64,000 nucleotides of DNA from Monilinia fructicola. Its lineage: Eukaryota > Ascomycota > Leotiomycetes > Helotiales > Sclerotiniaceae. The notes beneath the pieces were generated by a model that did not search any database, was not told where the DNA came from, and saw only the letters and a list, made by a program, of their open reading frames with translations. The DNA lies in the NCBI GenBank assembly GCA_008692225.1, contig VICG01000005.1, positions 1,645,001 through 1,709,000 on the forward strand, given 5' to 3'. This document shows, piece by piece, positions 47,401 through 60,751 of the stretch (the first letter of the stretch is position 1; every line of letters begins with the position of its first letter). The translations under genes and the position numbers were made by a program.

Positions 47401-49973
47401 TGCTTTGCTTCTTCTGATAACAGAGCCACGTCACCTCATCTTCGGAAAATCTTATAGCTTGTAAAATCTCTTCGGTGTGCGGTGGGTTTGGCGAAGGAAG
47501 ATGATCTGGATAATGAGGGGTGGTTTAAGGAGAGAGGCAGGCAAGAGAAGAGAGCACCTGGTGGAGGTGAATGCACACATTAGAAGATGGTGGGAACGAA
47601 GGAGTACCATTCGCCAAGAGAAGAAACTCTCACACTCATAGGATTTCAACAAGCTGTATAGTTCCAGACCGCCTTGGGAAGATACTCCAGTGAATAAGAG
47701 AGACTAGATGCTCAGACAGTTCATCAATTTATCCTACAATACCCAAACCTGTCACCTCCCCCGTTAATGATAATTAAGCGAGGACTAGCACTCAGCAGTA
47801 GACAACAATACTCAATTGAAATTCACATACTTGCAAACAACTTCATAATTCGACTTTTGGATCGCAGAATACGCACATGAATAGAACTGCTTCAGAATGG
47901 CATATAACTTCGAGGTCTCTGCAGTTAAATAATATAGCCAGGGATAAATTAATTGCTCCTCAGTTTCGACGCGCGTACCTATCGACGGGGAGTGAATCAT
48001 CGCGCTGATGTTCAGCCGATAACGTTTCTCACGTAAATATTGTGATGCAATGATAGCGAGTGCCGCGCAGGATCGTTGTCATTATTGAGGTCTTTTTTCC
48101 AGGTAGAACAGAAGATCCGTGCTACACGTTGAGGATGGAGAGATGGTCGTCGAAACTGTTATGAATCGTTCATTCGGCGGGAGTTCGACGCGGCTATAAC
48201 AAACGTGCCTCTGCTGTGCATACTGTGCCATCATTCCGAGGAAGGAGATGGAAAACTAATGCAAGTGATTTGCATGTTGGTCTACATTGGGATTTTAGCG
48301 AATTGCCTCCTTATCTGAGAGGCCGGCGGGAGATTCTCGCAGAGCTCTTCACTCTAGTGTGAGATTGTGATGTACAGGATACGTATACAATGAACTGATT
48401 TGCGAGCGCAATGCAAAACTTCAAGAAGAGCTACATACATGATGGGAATCTGATGATTCACGAGGAAGTAAATTCACGGGGGTGTGATCATGAATCATCG
48501 ACAGGCCAGTTTTAATGCAGGGTGACATAAAAATCACGCAGCATGTTTAGCAAACATTCTTTCCTTCAGGAAGTACTCCTCTGCGATATCTGTTACCTCT
48601 TCCTAAAACTAAGTATAGCAATAGCCACTCATCACCCACCGTCCATCACCCTTACTACATCTCCCCACTCCACTGCACTCCACTCCACCAAAAACCAACC
48701 AAAGCATCCGCGTAGTAAAACCCCTCCAATAACGCCCCCCCCCAAGAATCCCACCTCAAACCAAAATACAAGCAGAACCGTACACACACCCATCAATAAT
48801 CCGCGCTCGACCCTCAAACAAGGGCACGCGTCCCCCAGGCACGAACATAAACCAAAGAGGAAGAAGCGCTCATCACCCACGAGCCAACGGAGAAATGCCG
48901 GAAAGAATCCGAGGAGTCAAGAGCGAGGATCCCTCCACATCTCCTCACGCTTCCGAGCACGTTCTCAGAGCATCGAAACGTGTCGAAAAGGGCCCGGAAG
49001 CGCGTATGAAGGCCAAGGCGCGGGGAGCGAAAGCGGGATTTCGGATTCCAGATGGAACGCGGTGTTGATTCTACGCATCCGCTTGTGGACATTTCTCATG
49101 ACCTTTGTCGAGCGAAGATGGCCAGGGGGATCGTGAATCGTAATTGTACCGATGCTCTCTCTGATCATCGGACGACGACGACGACGATAACGGGAATCAT
49201 CGTCAGGAGAAATGATTCGCCGCGACATTTCGCAACATTACGGTTATCTGTGTTTCCCCCCCCTGTGAACGCCCGCCTTCACCCACCCCCTCTTCATCGC
49301 GGCGTGTAGATTCCCTCGGCTCGTCCAAAGTGCGAAGGAGGATCCAGACGGGCCCGAAGTAGATTGTTTTGGGTTCAAGGGTCGCCGCGTGGGGCGTTGC
49401 TGGATCGCAAGACTGTAAGCAGTGTGTATGTAGCATGATTGCCGTTTGTTGCTCGTGGGACGAGGAGGGATGGAGGGAAGGGATGCGGGTGATCTTTGTA
49501 ATGGGGGTGGTTGGGCGGAGTATCGGATGGGGTGGATGTGCATGACTTTTTTACTTGATGTGAGGGAAGAGATTGGAAGGCGACGAGATGGGCGATATCC
49601 ATCTTGAGTAAGTGGATTGGATGGGGTAGTGATGGTGATAGTGATGGTTGTAGTGAAGAAGAGAAGTGAGAGCATGATCGCGAGGTAGGCAGCATGCAGC
49701 ATAGGTGATTGATTCAGGATGATGAGAATGAGACGCGATGGTGAAGAGAGAGCGAAAGACCAGCCGCGAGACTTGCAACGCTAAAAAGTTTGAAGGAGTG
49801 AATCAGATGTGAGGCTGGGAGAGATTGCCTATAGATATAGATAATGTTCACGCTTCAAAGCTCTTATCTCGACATGATGGGACAATAGTATTCTTCATTC
49901 ATAATTCATTACTGCCTTCTAGACCTTAAAACACCTACACGTATGTAATATGCAATCTCACTCCCTACAAAGA
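41474..49973. other. 8.5-kb region with no recognisable gene
   Basis: Only short frames in all six readings. Some stretches look protein-like for 40-70 codons (41640-41800, a stretch with VHAAIQQLARFYSRFASHRR; 42084-42293; 42392-42586; 46501-47008), which suggests one or more eroded or frameshifted genes that I cannot name. A 197-codon frame at 48543-49136 (+) and a 152-codon frame at 49244-49702 (-) are low-complexity and unsupported. No repeats of transposon type, inverted termini or reverse-transcriptase motifs were seen. Confidence 0.5.
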
Positions 49974-52900
49974 CTACAATCCCCTCATCAATTCCGCAAT
50001 CGTGAATCGGTTTCCTGACCGCATTCGAAAACCCTCGTGGTACGTAACCCAGACCTTTTTTTCTTCTTTTCCTTCTCTCTACTTGTGCGATTCTGTCCAG
50101 CACCTGTATCACCATCTCTACGGACTCGTCACCCTATTTTCCCAGCACCCTCCCAAAGAAATCCCTCTTGACTTCATTACCGAACCCGCCCAAAACATTC
50201 TTCTCACTCTTCCCTTCCCAAACACCGCCTTCTCAAAAGCGTACTCCTCATCTCCGCCGTCCGGATTTCCAGCCTTAAATCTCGCCTGCCTCGCCGCATT
50301 CTCCCTCACAATGATATTTTTGGTATTTCCTGATCTAGAACCTGTCGGACTGCATAACGAACACTCGTCGCATCAGCCCTTGAAGGCGATGTCAAGAATG
50401 TAACCAGAGTATCAAGCGGCGGCTCCATCCTATAAACCCACTCGCTCGCTCCCCATCTCCCGCACCCGCATCACACCCTAATCTCCCCCTTTCAAATACG
50501 ACGCCAATCTCGCTCATAACATCTACAGCTCTTTTAACCATTCTTTTTTTCCGTGTCCTTACGCACGCTCGCTACAACCCTTTATTTTCACCGCTTCCTC
50601 CTACGACGATTGGTTTTACATCCGGACTGATCATGCGTACCACGTATGGCAATAAATCCATAGCTATATCCTCACAACTTCTAAAAGCTCCTCAGAAGTT
50701 TAGCGTCGAGTTGGGCTTGTAGTCCTTGGATCGTACTTTCTATTCAACTTTTCCATCTCAAAGGCAGAGAAAATCAGCGCGTGGGCCAGTGAAGGGCAGG
50801 GGTTCAGCTTCTGGCTCAGCGTCTTCATCATTTTTACCCCATTTCTTGTGGGGCTGGTTTTCGGAGCGGAAATAATGGCGCGCGCGGGTGAGGCAAAAAG
50901 GTGATGCCATGCAAGAATGGGCTGGGTGAGATAACCGGACAATTCCCATTCCTGTCCGAGAAGACGCGCGATGAACAACTATCGTGGAAATGTAGCCATT
51001 CGTATGCAGCATCTGGCTTGGAAAGTATGGAATCGTCATTGAATGGCTGATTAGGATATTCACCAAAGATATCAGTCATGATTCTATCAGTGTCACCACT
51101 GGTCTCGATCATAGAACCTAGACGATCCATGCCTGCCTTGCGGGCAAGCTCAGCGACACCAAGTTGTGTTTTGGGGCTCTGAATTGAAGACATCTTCCGG
51201 AATGATATTTTTGAAACTTGCAGGACGAGGGAAACCGGCCCCTTCGAGGAAAACGCGGTTCACAACTTCTTTGATACCTCCTCGCCCAACAGCACGAGAG
51301 CCGCCTCCGCCGTGGGATAGATCACCAGTCATATTTTGTTCCACCCACTTTCGAGTCAGTCGAGGTCTTTGGCCTTTGGACTCAGTTTTCAGTTTTCCTG
51401 CGGCCCATTCTCCAACTACCATGATACTTCTTAAATCACCTTCGCCTGTTCCCTCGGCTCCTTTTTTGGTATCCGTGGACTTATACCCCATGTCGCTTCA
51501 CATAATCGACGGATGGCATCGCTATCACAGGAAACTCCTTCTTTTTCGAAAACGGATTGCATTCGCTGGACAACAGCATCTAATGGTGGTTTTCGGATGT
51601 GTATAATTTCAGCGAAACTTGAATTGCGCAAAGGTCGTAGGGATGGATGGTATATACATCATTACAGATCAAGATCAGGGTCGCATTAGTCGAAAATCAT
51701 CACCCTTCTTTTTCTTGGAGTAATTGGTATTCGTAGTTAGTGCCGACGAATTCTTTTGATCCAAGAGTATTAGGTCGATCAAAGCCTTAATAAATCCTCC
51801 TCCTTCACCTGATCCACCAGCACCTCCTACAACCCCATCAACTTCATCAACAACTACACAAAGCGGATGGGCATTCTTCGATACGTGACCAGATTTAGAA
51901 GTAACAGTCGAACCAGTCTTGACGTTTTCCGTGCCCACACTTGTTCGAATTCGACCCTTGACCACATCTCGACTTCGTTCATCACTGGCATTGATTTCCA
52001 TAACTTCATAACCCGCTTGTCTGGCACAAACATGTGCCAAAGTAGTCTTACCAAGACCGGGAGGTCCGGCAAGCATCAAAATCTTGCGATGTGGTTTTTC
52101 ACCTTCGGCCTCACCAAAGCTCTTCGTTGACGCAACCTTGGGTTTTCCGGATTTAGGAAAAACAATAGGATCCCAGGCTTTGAGCCATCGTAGAACCTGA
52201 CGATGTGTGCGATCGTCCCCACAGAGCTCCATGAAGTTTCTTGCTCGATACTTTTCAGTCCACATCAATGATTTGCGAGGTTTCTTTCCTGCAAGCTTCT
52301 CAATCGAAGGTATGATTTCATGATCGGTTTCAGATTTTTGTAAATTCTTTGCCTGAGTCTCTTTTGAAGCTTCCTCGACCAACTCGTGTATATTAACCCC
52401 ATAATAACTTCTCTTTGCTCTTCCAGCTTTAGTGGTAGATCTTGCTGCTACCATCTTCTCGAATGATAGAGGTGCAGCCTTCTTTTTTAAATTTATTGAA
52501 AAAGATTTCCCCGAGCATGTTTGAATATCTCCAGCCTTTTTCGTTTGGAGGTTCAGAAAATCTGGAAATATTGAATTATGGCTATTACCCTCATTGAAAT
52601 CAGAAGTAGCTCCAAAAGCCGGTTTGGGCAATTGTATGTCTCGCAAACACTTCTACTCCTGAATCATCCTCATCATCCTCATCGTCATCATATATCATGA
52701 AACCACCCACAGTCTTGCGTGGTCCAGTTCTGAGTGGTTGTCTTTCCCATTCCTTTGCGGGATCTCTCGGTAACCCTTCTTCTGGTATGACAATTGGACT
52801 TGCTGCTTTCTCAGTCATTCGTCGCTTGGCCGCAGGCGGTTCCAGGTCATCCTCGATATCTGAGCCATCATCTAGAAGAAAGCCTCCAACTTTGAGTGGC

Positions 52901-53370
52901 TTTCGAAGGTCCGAAGCTTTGACTGGATGTGGCCTCTTTACTTTAGGTGGGCGAGGAGCTTGGAGGGTATTCTATTGGCGACGATACTAAAGGCATCTTG
53001 AGCTTTGGTGGAGAGGAAGGGATGACAAAAGAGTGCTGCTTGTTTGAGGATTTTGTTCGGACTGGAGTTTCTGCAGAGGTATTAGAATTAGATTAACCCA
53101 TAAGGTTGCCTTGATTGAAAAAAAGACCTTGCCCTGAATATGATCCGCTTCACTTCGAAATGCCTCTGCAACTTTCCAAGCTCTGTGCTGAATGACCTCC
53201 TTTTCTCTGTTCTTTCTCAACCGGGTTTCCTCTTCAATCCAATTCAATGCTTCGAGTTCATCGGATTTAGGATTTGATGGTAAAATTAAAGGATCAAATG
53301 ATTCCTCCCAATCTTCTAATAATGCAGGATCAGATGTTGGAGGGAAATCAGGAGTTGAAGTAAATTCCAT
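49974..53370 (-). CDS. CTF18: CTF18, large subunit of the alternative RFC clamp loader, with many frameshifts
   Basis: ATG at 53370 (MEFTSTPDFPPTSDPALL); stop at 49974. The gene would encode roughly 1,100 aa. Domains in order: an acidic N-terminus; KSLMWTEKYRARNFMELCGD, the RFC box entry; LAGPPGLGKTTLAHVCARQ, Walker A; INASDERS, RFC box V; LCVVVDEVDG, Walker B; QMSVF-type lid helices; then SVRYAVRQVLDQEIP and GFSNAVRKPI near the end, the conserved CTF18 C-terminus that binds Dcc1-Ctf8. Family role: loads or unloads PCNA with Rfc2-5, for sister-chromatid cohesion and the replication checkpoint. At least eight single-base breaks, e.g. near 52970, 52645 (extra T), 51680 (missing C), 51650, 51490, 51178, 50950 and 50010. 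The protein between them is strongly conserved. Confidence 0.85.
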
Positions 53371-53441
53371 TGAATCAATTATACTCGATCCATTGTTGAA
53401 TTGATCGATGAGTATTCTACTCCGTAGGACTTCCTGGTTGG

Positions 53442-53442
<1 letters not shown>

Positions 53443-53484
<42 letters not shown>
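53443..53484. repeat. (TTGA)n microsatellite upstream of CTF18
   Basis: About ten TTGA tetramers starting about 70 bp upstream of the CTF18 ATG, so possibly in its promoter or leader. Confidence 0.9.
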
Positions 53485-53486
<2 letters not shown>

Positions 53487-53625
53487 AAGACTTAATTCCT
53501 TATCGAAAAGCGCGTATCAACGCGTTTGGAAGAAGGCGACGCGAAAGGACTCGGTAGGTAAAATTAAAACAAAGTGTAAATACCTCTAGCTACTCGTAAA
53601 TAACCTTTTTCATTTATAAAAGATG

Positions 53626-53799
<174 letters not shown>

Positions 53800-54154
53800 A
53801 AAATATACATCTACCTACGAGATATCTATCTACTCGAGTAGCTAGAACTTCATCTACCTACCTAGGTCCTTATTATATTATTATTATTACTATTTAGTAA
53901 TAATAACTTTATATTAATAAATAATCATCATCACGTGCATGAATCATGTGGCTTTTAATTAAGGAAATCCATAAACTCTATAGAGCATAAGGTACTCACT
54001 AGACCCTACGGAGTATTCATCTTTAAAACAAAGTCCTAAAACTCGGTGAATTCTTTTAAGCTTTATTCGGGATTCATGAAATGACGATTACTCCGCTCTT
54101 TTATCTTTAATTAAGGAAACTGGAGTGGGATAAACCGTCGAGATGATAAACAAA

Positions 54155-54224
54155 AGGAGTAAGGGAGTAAGGGATTAAGGGATTAAGGATTAAAGATTAA
54201 GGATTAAGGGATTACCTAAAGGAT
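54155..54224 (+). repeat. degenerate G(2-3)ATTAA array
   Basis: About eight units of 7-8 bp (GGAGTAA, GGGATTAA, GGATTAA, AGATTAA). It resembles but does not equal the fungal telomere repeat TTAGGG. Confidence 0.75.
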
Positions 54225-54789
54225 TAAAGAATAAAAGAATTAATAAAGAATTGTATTTCCATTCTTTGCTTATTTCCATCAACCGGTTGTGTTCATTCCT
54301 CCCGCTCCCGCTGCTCCCTCTAGTTAATCCATCATCCATCCAGACATCCGTTCATTCCATTCATCATCATTCATTCATCCACCCCGCCGTACGTTGATTG
54401 ATACATTAACCCGGCAATAATATATACAATCATGATATTATATTATATTCCATTATCTTGATATAATTATAATACATACATGCATATATATAATATATAT
54501 CATATCATATATATCATATACATGCATATATCTTCATCCACATCCATATTACTCTACTAGGTAAGGCGTCAACGATCAAATAGCAAATATCTCAATAACA
54601 GGTATAGCACTGCAACTATCGGGATTCCATTCGGAATCGGGTTCGTTATCGCATTTCATTTATTTTCCCTATCGTAAACTAAAACTTACCCATACGGTGG
54701 AAGAGTAGGAAAGGTTCAATCATTTATTCTATTCCAGCTTCCAATAAAAAGGTTTCAAGGAAGGAATGAGAATAAGAATAGAATAAGAA

Positions 54790-57514
54790 ATGGACCAGAG
54801 AACAATCCCAATACCAGTCCCTCTTCCTATCTCCCCTGCAAGTATATATACCGGTAATCCGACAATTCCATATGCTACTGCTGCTCCTACTGCTTCCTAC
54901 TGCTCCTACTCCTGCTCCAGCAACTTCTTCTCCAACAGTATCAAATACAACCTTCAATGCTTCACCAGCAACAAGTCCTATACAAACAGAAGATCTAGCT
55001 GCATCTGCATCTGCATCTGCACCTGCTCCTGCTCGTCTGCTCCTGCGTCTGCATCTCAATCTGTGCGAGAACCTCCAAGGAAGAGGCAGAAGCGTAATAA
55101 ACCTACTTTATCATGTGTAGAGTGTGTAGAACGCAAAACAAAGGTTAGTTTCATTCCTGTCAATTATCATTTTTTCCCCATACATGGACTTGATTTCAAT
55201 CATATCCGTAGTGAGCGTTTCTAGCAAAGTTGCTTCTACTCTCGACTGCCTACTGTATGTACGTTTGATACCCCTTTTGTATGATTGATTGGTGCTTTAT
55301 TTTGGTAAAGATGAATGAATCCATCCAAATGTTATGATTTCTTCGCAGGCCCAGCTATACTATATTACCTGGTCAATTGATGATATGCACTCACTTACTT
55401 CGGAGAATATGGGAGGTTGTACTGATGTAACCCATTCTCCTACATACATTACCTACCTATTAGCTACCTAGGTACACAATCATCATCCCCGTTTTTCAAG
55501 TCTCATTGGCTATTCCCCGTTTGTTCTTTCATCCATATGCGCAACTAGCTTTGACTTGTGCATATTCATCCAACCTTTTCTATGAATCAATTATTAATTC
55601 GTGTCTAGTGCGATCGAGGTCGACCACATTGCCTCGCGTGTAAGTACCACGTGCCTTCCAACTAGATGCTTATGTTAATGTAGGCTCTAGGTATAAAACG
55701 GCAAACCGAATGCGAATATCACACAGCCGCAAACATCCTTGAGTTAGTATCACAATCCCAATCTTTGTATTATAACTAAGACTAAGATTAGATATAGGGA
55801 GACAAATAGGTCTATTGCAAATGCTCGACGCATGACCAAACCACCCAAGAAGTCCAGTCTCGTGGCAGGCAACATTATCGAAAGACCAAGACAAGCACTA
55901 GATCCTAATGAACGAAGTGCATCAAGGGGCTCGGTCTCGTCCTCAACCGGTCTCCTTTCACATGTACCCTACTCGCATCCTAAAGCTTCCAATGTCTTTG
56001 GAATTGGTTCAGAACATCCATTTGCAAATTATTGGACATGTCAAGGAGGACTTCCAGAGGTGATTTCCGTTTTACCAGTCAAGGAACAGGCAGATATGTT
56101 GATGGAAAGATATTTTGAATGTGTCGATCCCGTTTATCCTATGCTCCACAGACAAACCTTCTATGCCGATTATGAACATTTCTGGTCAGTACAAGGACCA
56201 GAAAAAGATCGGACAGATGCTGCTTTGGTTGCCATGATATTCTCCATGATGGCTCTAGGAACGCAATTCGTTAACAGTTTTCCACTGAAGGAGCGCCAAC
56301 AAACCGCCGAGTTTTATGTATCTGCCGCCCATCAATCACTTCGCCTGGGTTCATATCTCAACAAAGCTTCAATGCGCTCGATTCAAGCCATGGTTCTCAT
56401 TACGTACTTTCTCATCAATGACAACCATGCTTCGGATGGCTGGGCCTTTGCTGGTATACTGATTCGACAAGCTTACGCCATGGGCCTCCATCGTGACCCC
56501 AACATTGTCACCCCAACCGCATCCATATTTGACAAGCAACAACGGAGAAAGCTGTGGCAAGCAGTTCTTCTTCAAGATACCTTCCTCACAGTCCTCCTGT
56601 CTCTTCCACCAAGCGCAACACACACCGACGTCAACGTGGCCGACCTCATTGACGATTCTGGCTCCATTGCTAACTGTGATCCCAACGATACGGCGTATAT
56701 CCGTGGCTGCTGGACCCTAGCAAAATCTCGTTCAAGAAACCATCTGCTCTCCTCGGTCCCTCGATCTCCCCATCTGCAGCAACGCTCGCCAAAAAACACA
56801 AACTCCTCGCCGATTTCCGCGCTGTCTACCGTTCCTTCCCAGATGTCTTCCGCTCTTGGGACCACGCCTCCATTGCCCTGCAAGCACGAGATAATAAACG
56901 CCTTGTCCGACAAACTCTCTTCTTAACAAGCAATTTATTTCCACAATGTTATGTTACTCCACTCAAGCGAGAGTCCTGAAGTCCCTACCAATGTTCGCGG
57001 GGCTCTAGACGCAGCTCACGAAGCCATCAAAGCCTTTTTTATCCTGTACGAGCTTTTCGAGAGCGAAAGTAAAGTTTGGTGGGTTTTCAACCATCGAGCC
57101 TTTTTGGAATGCATGACGATTGGAAACATCTTGCAGGATGTATTGAAGGAGGAAGACGGACCCGAGAAATTGAGAAGGGATCCGATGTTCGTAAGGGCTA
57201 AGGGGGATCTTGGTACGTTCGCATCTCATATCTTCCCTCGTCTTCTCCTCCTTCCTCTCCCATCCCCTCTCTTCTCCTCTCATCACTTCCCTCCAGTCTC
57301 AAATCTCTAATTCCCTGCGCGAACCTCCCCCCCCCCAAAAGAACCCCCCCGGGTTTTGAAACCGGCCCCGCGAAGAAACGAAACGCTACTAACGCCCCCT
57401 GGGAATCTAGTGCGCATGATCGAAATCATGACGAAGATGGGCACCGGGGAAAATGCATCGCAGGTGGCCAAGACGAGAGTCCAGGTTCTGAATGAATACA
57501 TCCAGGTTGTCTAA
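54790..57514 (+). CDS. Zn2Cys6 fungal-specific transcription factor, with frameshifts
   Basis: Exons 54790-55143, 55609-55639 (31 nt), 55691-55742, 55810-57212 and 57411-57514. The first three exons together build the zinc cluster SCVECVERKTKCDRGRPHCLACIKRQTEC, read here in parts: CVECVERKTKC, then DRGRPHCLAC, then IKRQTEC, preceded by the basic PPRKRQKRNKP. The middle region is a Fungal_trans domain (FECVDPVYPMLHRQTFYADY, SIQAMVLITYFLINDN, AYAMGLHRDP, RRKLWQAVLLQD). It probably acts in the nucleus as a DNA-binding regulator; target unknown. Two extra bases break exon 4: an A near 56722 (TLANLVQET expected) and a T near 56937 (LFHNVMLLHSS expected). The Cys-rich stretch in exon 1 is also probably out of frame, since the alternative frame gives a natural Ala/Ser/Pro/Thr linker. 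Confidence 0.82.
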
Positions 57515-58768
57515 TAATAAGTCTCCCGTGGACGAGACGAGCGAAGAAAGGTTACGCGAGAGGAGAAGAGAGGATGAGAGAGGAGAGGAGAAGAGAAGAG
57601 AGGAAAAGAGAGGAGATGAAACAGCGTGAGAGCGAGTGGATGATGTGCACAGGAGGAATGTTTGATGGGGCGATGCATAGCTAAGGACGGAATGACGATG
57701 GGTGTTGGAAACAGGGCCGAGAACCGAGAACCGAGGACCGAGGACAGAGGAAAGGAATCAAAGAGTTACCATGTCGACTTTCGCATTTCCCATCTCCCAT
57801 TTCCCATTTCTCACTTCTCACTTCTTGTAAATATTACCTGCGCGGTAAGTATCATGCATGCATGCATGCATGGAAAGAAAGGTATCGATCGATCGATCTA
57901 TGCATCAATAGTCTATCTGTGCACTTCGGCCTCGGCCGTTGAATGAGTGGGTGGTGCAGTAATAATAATGAGCCGGGTTGAGGCTTGAGGAGGAGGATGT
58001 GATGGGTTTCACACTGATTATTGTATGGCTATGCGAAATGGATTTTTAACTATTTCAGAGGGATCAAGAACGAACGAACGAACGAATGAATGAATGAGTG
58101 AATGAATGAGTGAATGATATTCCCCTCGAATCTCACTGCTTTCTTTCCCCTTTCTTCGCTTTGTTTACTTGCTACCATATCATCTCATCTCATCTCATCT
58201 CATCTCATTGCTCTATGGGGTAAGTAAACTAGGAACAGTCGTATTAACTGTTCTGTCATGCCATGCTGCGCTATTTCACAACTCTCCTCGTCCCTCAATT
58301 TCCTATCTGTCCATAAATCCATCCATCCATCCATCCATTTGTCCGTCCGTCCACCCTGCAAAGGAAAAAAGAACCAAAGAAAAAACAAAGCTCCCTCAAA
58401 AGGGGTCGGTCAGCCAACTAACTTTGTTAGCACAGCGTAGCTGAGAGGAATCGTACAAGAGAAAAAAGCACATGTGATATAAAATCGAATCAAATCGCCC
58501 CCTCGCTCTCTTTCCGCCAATATGTAAGCAAGGTATCGTGTCGTATCTTATCGTATAGTATCGTAGTAACGTAAATGATGGAGGAAGAAAGTTTTTGCAG
58601 AGCTTTCATTTCCCTTTCATTCCAACATCTTAATTCGGAAATGAGAATATCAAATCCACACAGCTCCCAACGTTGCACCCCGCCACTCTCACTTCTTTCC
58701 GCCCACCATTGATCCAGTTCAATTCCGAGAATTTTTCATCCAACTACCTCCATCATCGCACCACATAT
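57515..58768. other. convergent intergenic region with short repeats
   Basis: 1.25 kb between two 3' ends. It contains a purine-rich AGAGGAGA stretch (57550-57625), (CATG)5 at 57853-57872, GATC tetramers at 57886-57898, GAAC/GAAT/GAGT tetramers at 58070-58118 and CATCT repeats at 58178-58206. No gene. Confidence 0.55.
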
Positions 58769-60751
58769 CTATTCCTGCCTCCTACCCCAGCGATCTCTGA
58801 ACCATCCACCTAGCCCACCATTTCCATTTCCCTCTCCCCTAATCGAACTATCACTTCCACTTCTCTCACTCCTAGGCCTCTCCCTTGAAAAGCTCGATGT
58901 AGAGCTTCCAAGTCCTCTTCGCTGTTCATTTGTACCCGAACTCATACCTGAATCTCTTCTGCCCAATGTTGGCGGTGTAGGTGTTGATGCATTACTACCC
59001 GGAAAGTAGCCTGGCATTTGTTCAATTCGAGATGGGGGACTAGCAAACAAATCTTCCGTAGCTCGTTCCGCTTGGCTTTCGGGTTCTGCTCGCTGGGAAG
59101 AGGGCTGGGAAGAGGGAAATCCCGAAGAAGAGGACATAAGACGACCAGTTCGGATAGCTTCCAATCGAGCTTCGTTGCGTCGAGCGATACGGTTAGGGTG
59201 TTCTTCGTTTAAACGAAAAAGACGAGTTCGACGGTTAGTTGGAGAATTTGGGGATTGGGAAGTTGGAGAGTTATCATTTTGGCCACTGCTTGATCTTCTG
59301 GTATCAGCATGTCGAGGAGAAGAGGGTGCTTCTTCGGCTCCGATGCCTTTGCGACATATCGGACAGGTGTTGTGCTCGCTGAGCCAGGCGCTGGCGCAGG
59401 TTTCATGAAACCAGTGATTGCAAGGGAGCACTACAACTTCGGTGTTCAGGAATACGTCATCCATACAAACGCTGCATTCGCCTTTGCCTTCGGGGCCAAG
59501 CATCTTTTCATCGAGTGCCTTCTTGGGAAGGGCCGAGATGGCATCAGGAGGGGCGGGACCGGGTGCGTTAGATTGTTGATGCTGTTCCATTAATTGAGAC
59601 ATGATCTGATCGAAATGCTCTTGCGAATAAACGGCATCGCCGTGTATTGCATTTGGATGATTGAGGAGCGACTGAAGGAGTCCTGGTAAGCCTATGACTC
59701 CCGGAAGCATACCGGTGCGCCGAGCTTCGCCATCTTCACCACCGGCTCCGGTAGGCCCTGCACCCATTTGTGTAAATAAATGCGTGATAAGTCTGGCATT
59801 TTGGTCAGCAAATGATTTCTGAATTAGCACAGAAAAGAAATTGGTACTGAGGGAGGAGAGTAAGACAGTTGGAAAAGAAATCTGCGTTCCGGTTTTTTAT
59901 ATAACCTGAAACTTGTCCATAAAACTGGGAAAAGAACGAGATCGACCTCTGCGCGGAAACTCCAACCACCAAAATTAACAAAAGTATCACCTGGGACAAC
60001 ATACGTAGCTAAATTTTCAACTGGTGCTCCCTGTTCCTGGGGCCCGTTGGCATCTCTTGGCCGTAATCGACCATTTTCGAACCTCCCCTCAAAAGTATAA
60101 CGACCGCCCACAATAGCAGGTCCTGGACCACCACCCATATGAAATTCTCCGGCACGTGGAAAGAAGTCATCATGATCCGATGGACCGACACGAGTTCCTC
60201 TCGTATTCGGACCTAGTAGATTTCCTAGCATACTATGGAAATCTCGCATTGTATCGTCTTCTCCTCCATCGCCATCCGGGCTGCGCCTTCGACGACCTCC
60301 ATTTATTGCTCCACCAAACGCACCCAGTCCACCGGTTCTTATGGTTTGCGAAATCAATATGGAACCGTTTGGGCCATGTGTAATATGCTCTTCGATGTCT
60401 GCTTCTTCTGGATCCGAGTCATCGGCCCAAGGATTGTGATGGTGAAGATCGCGCAATGGCGAAATATCCGGAGAATGATTCATGCCAGGACGTGGGTCGC
60501 TATTTGGATCAACCTAATGAAACGATCAGTGACAAGATCTAATGAAAAATGGGAAGAGCTGCAATTTCTGGTAGACTCACTATTTCAATTATCTCCCCCT
60601 CACAAGCCGGACATACTAATCCATGTTCATCCTGATACCATTCATTTTCACATTGATGACAGAAGACCACTTCTCTAGAGCCTGTAGCATCTAAATGTCT
60701 TCCGCCACCACCATTACCAATTCCACCGCTTGTATTCCGTGTGTCTGCCAT
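58769..60751 (-). CDS. RING-H2 E3 ubiquitin ligase with BCA2-type zinc ribbon (RNF115/126-like)
   Basis: Four exons (60751-60581, 60513-60005, 59948-59906, 59818-58769) join in phase into 590 aa. Exon 3 is 43 nt; reading through its upstream intron would give a false stop. N-terminus: FCHQCENEWYQDEHGLVC followed by PAC, a four-Cys zinc ribbon as in BCA2/RNF115 and RNF126. Centre: acidic and Gly-rich low complexity (HNPWADDSDPEEAD). From about residue 390: CSVCMDDVFLNTEVVVLPC then NHWFHETCASAWLSEHNTC and PICR, a complete C3H2C3 RING-H2. The tail is Ser/Arg-rich. Family role: ubiquitin ligase; animal RNF126 acts in quality control of mislocalised proteins, but the fungal substrate is not known. 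No frameshift. Confidence 0.9.

Noticed and set aside
48543..49702. Frames of 197 codons (+) and 152 codons (-) as genes
   Set aside because: Low-complexity, mutually overlapping with other frames, and no recognisable domain; a weak signal-like start at 49702 was not enough.
59824..60483. RING gene as frameshifted after residue 200
   Set aside because: A GTATGT-CAG intron at 59949-60004 and a 43-nt exon restore the frame without any indel.
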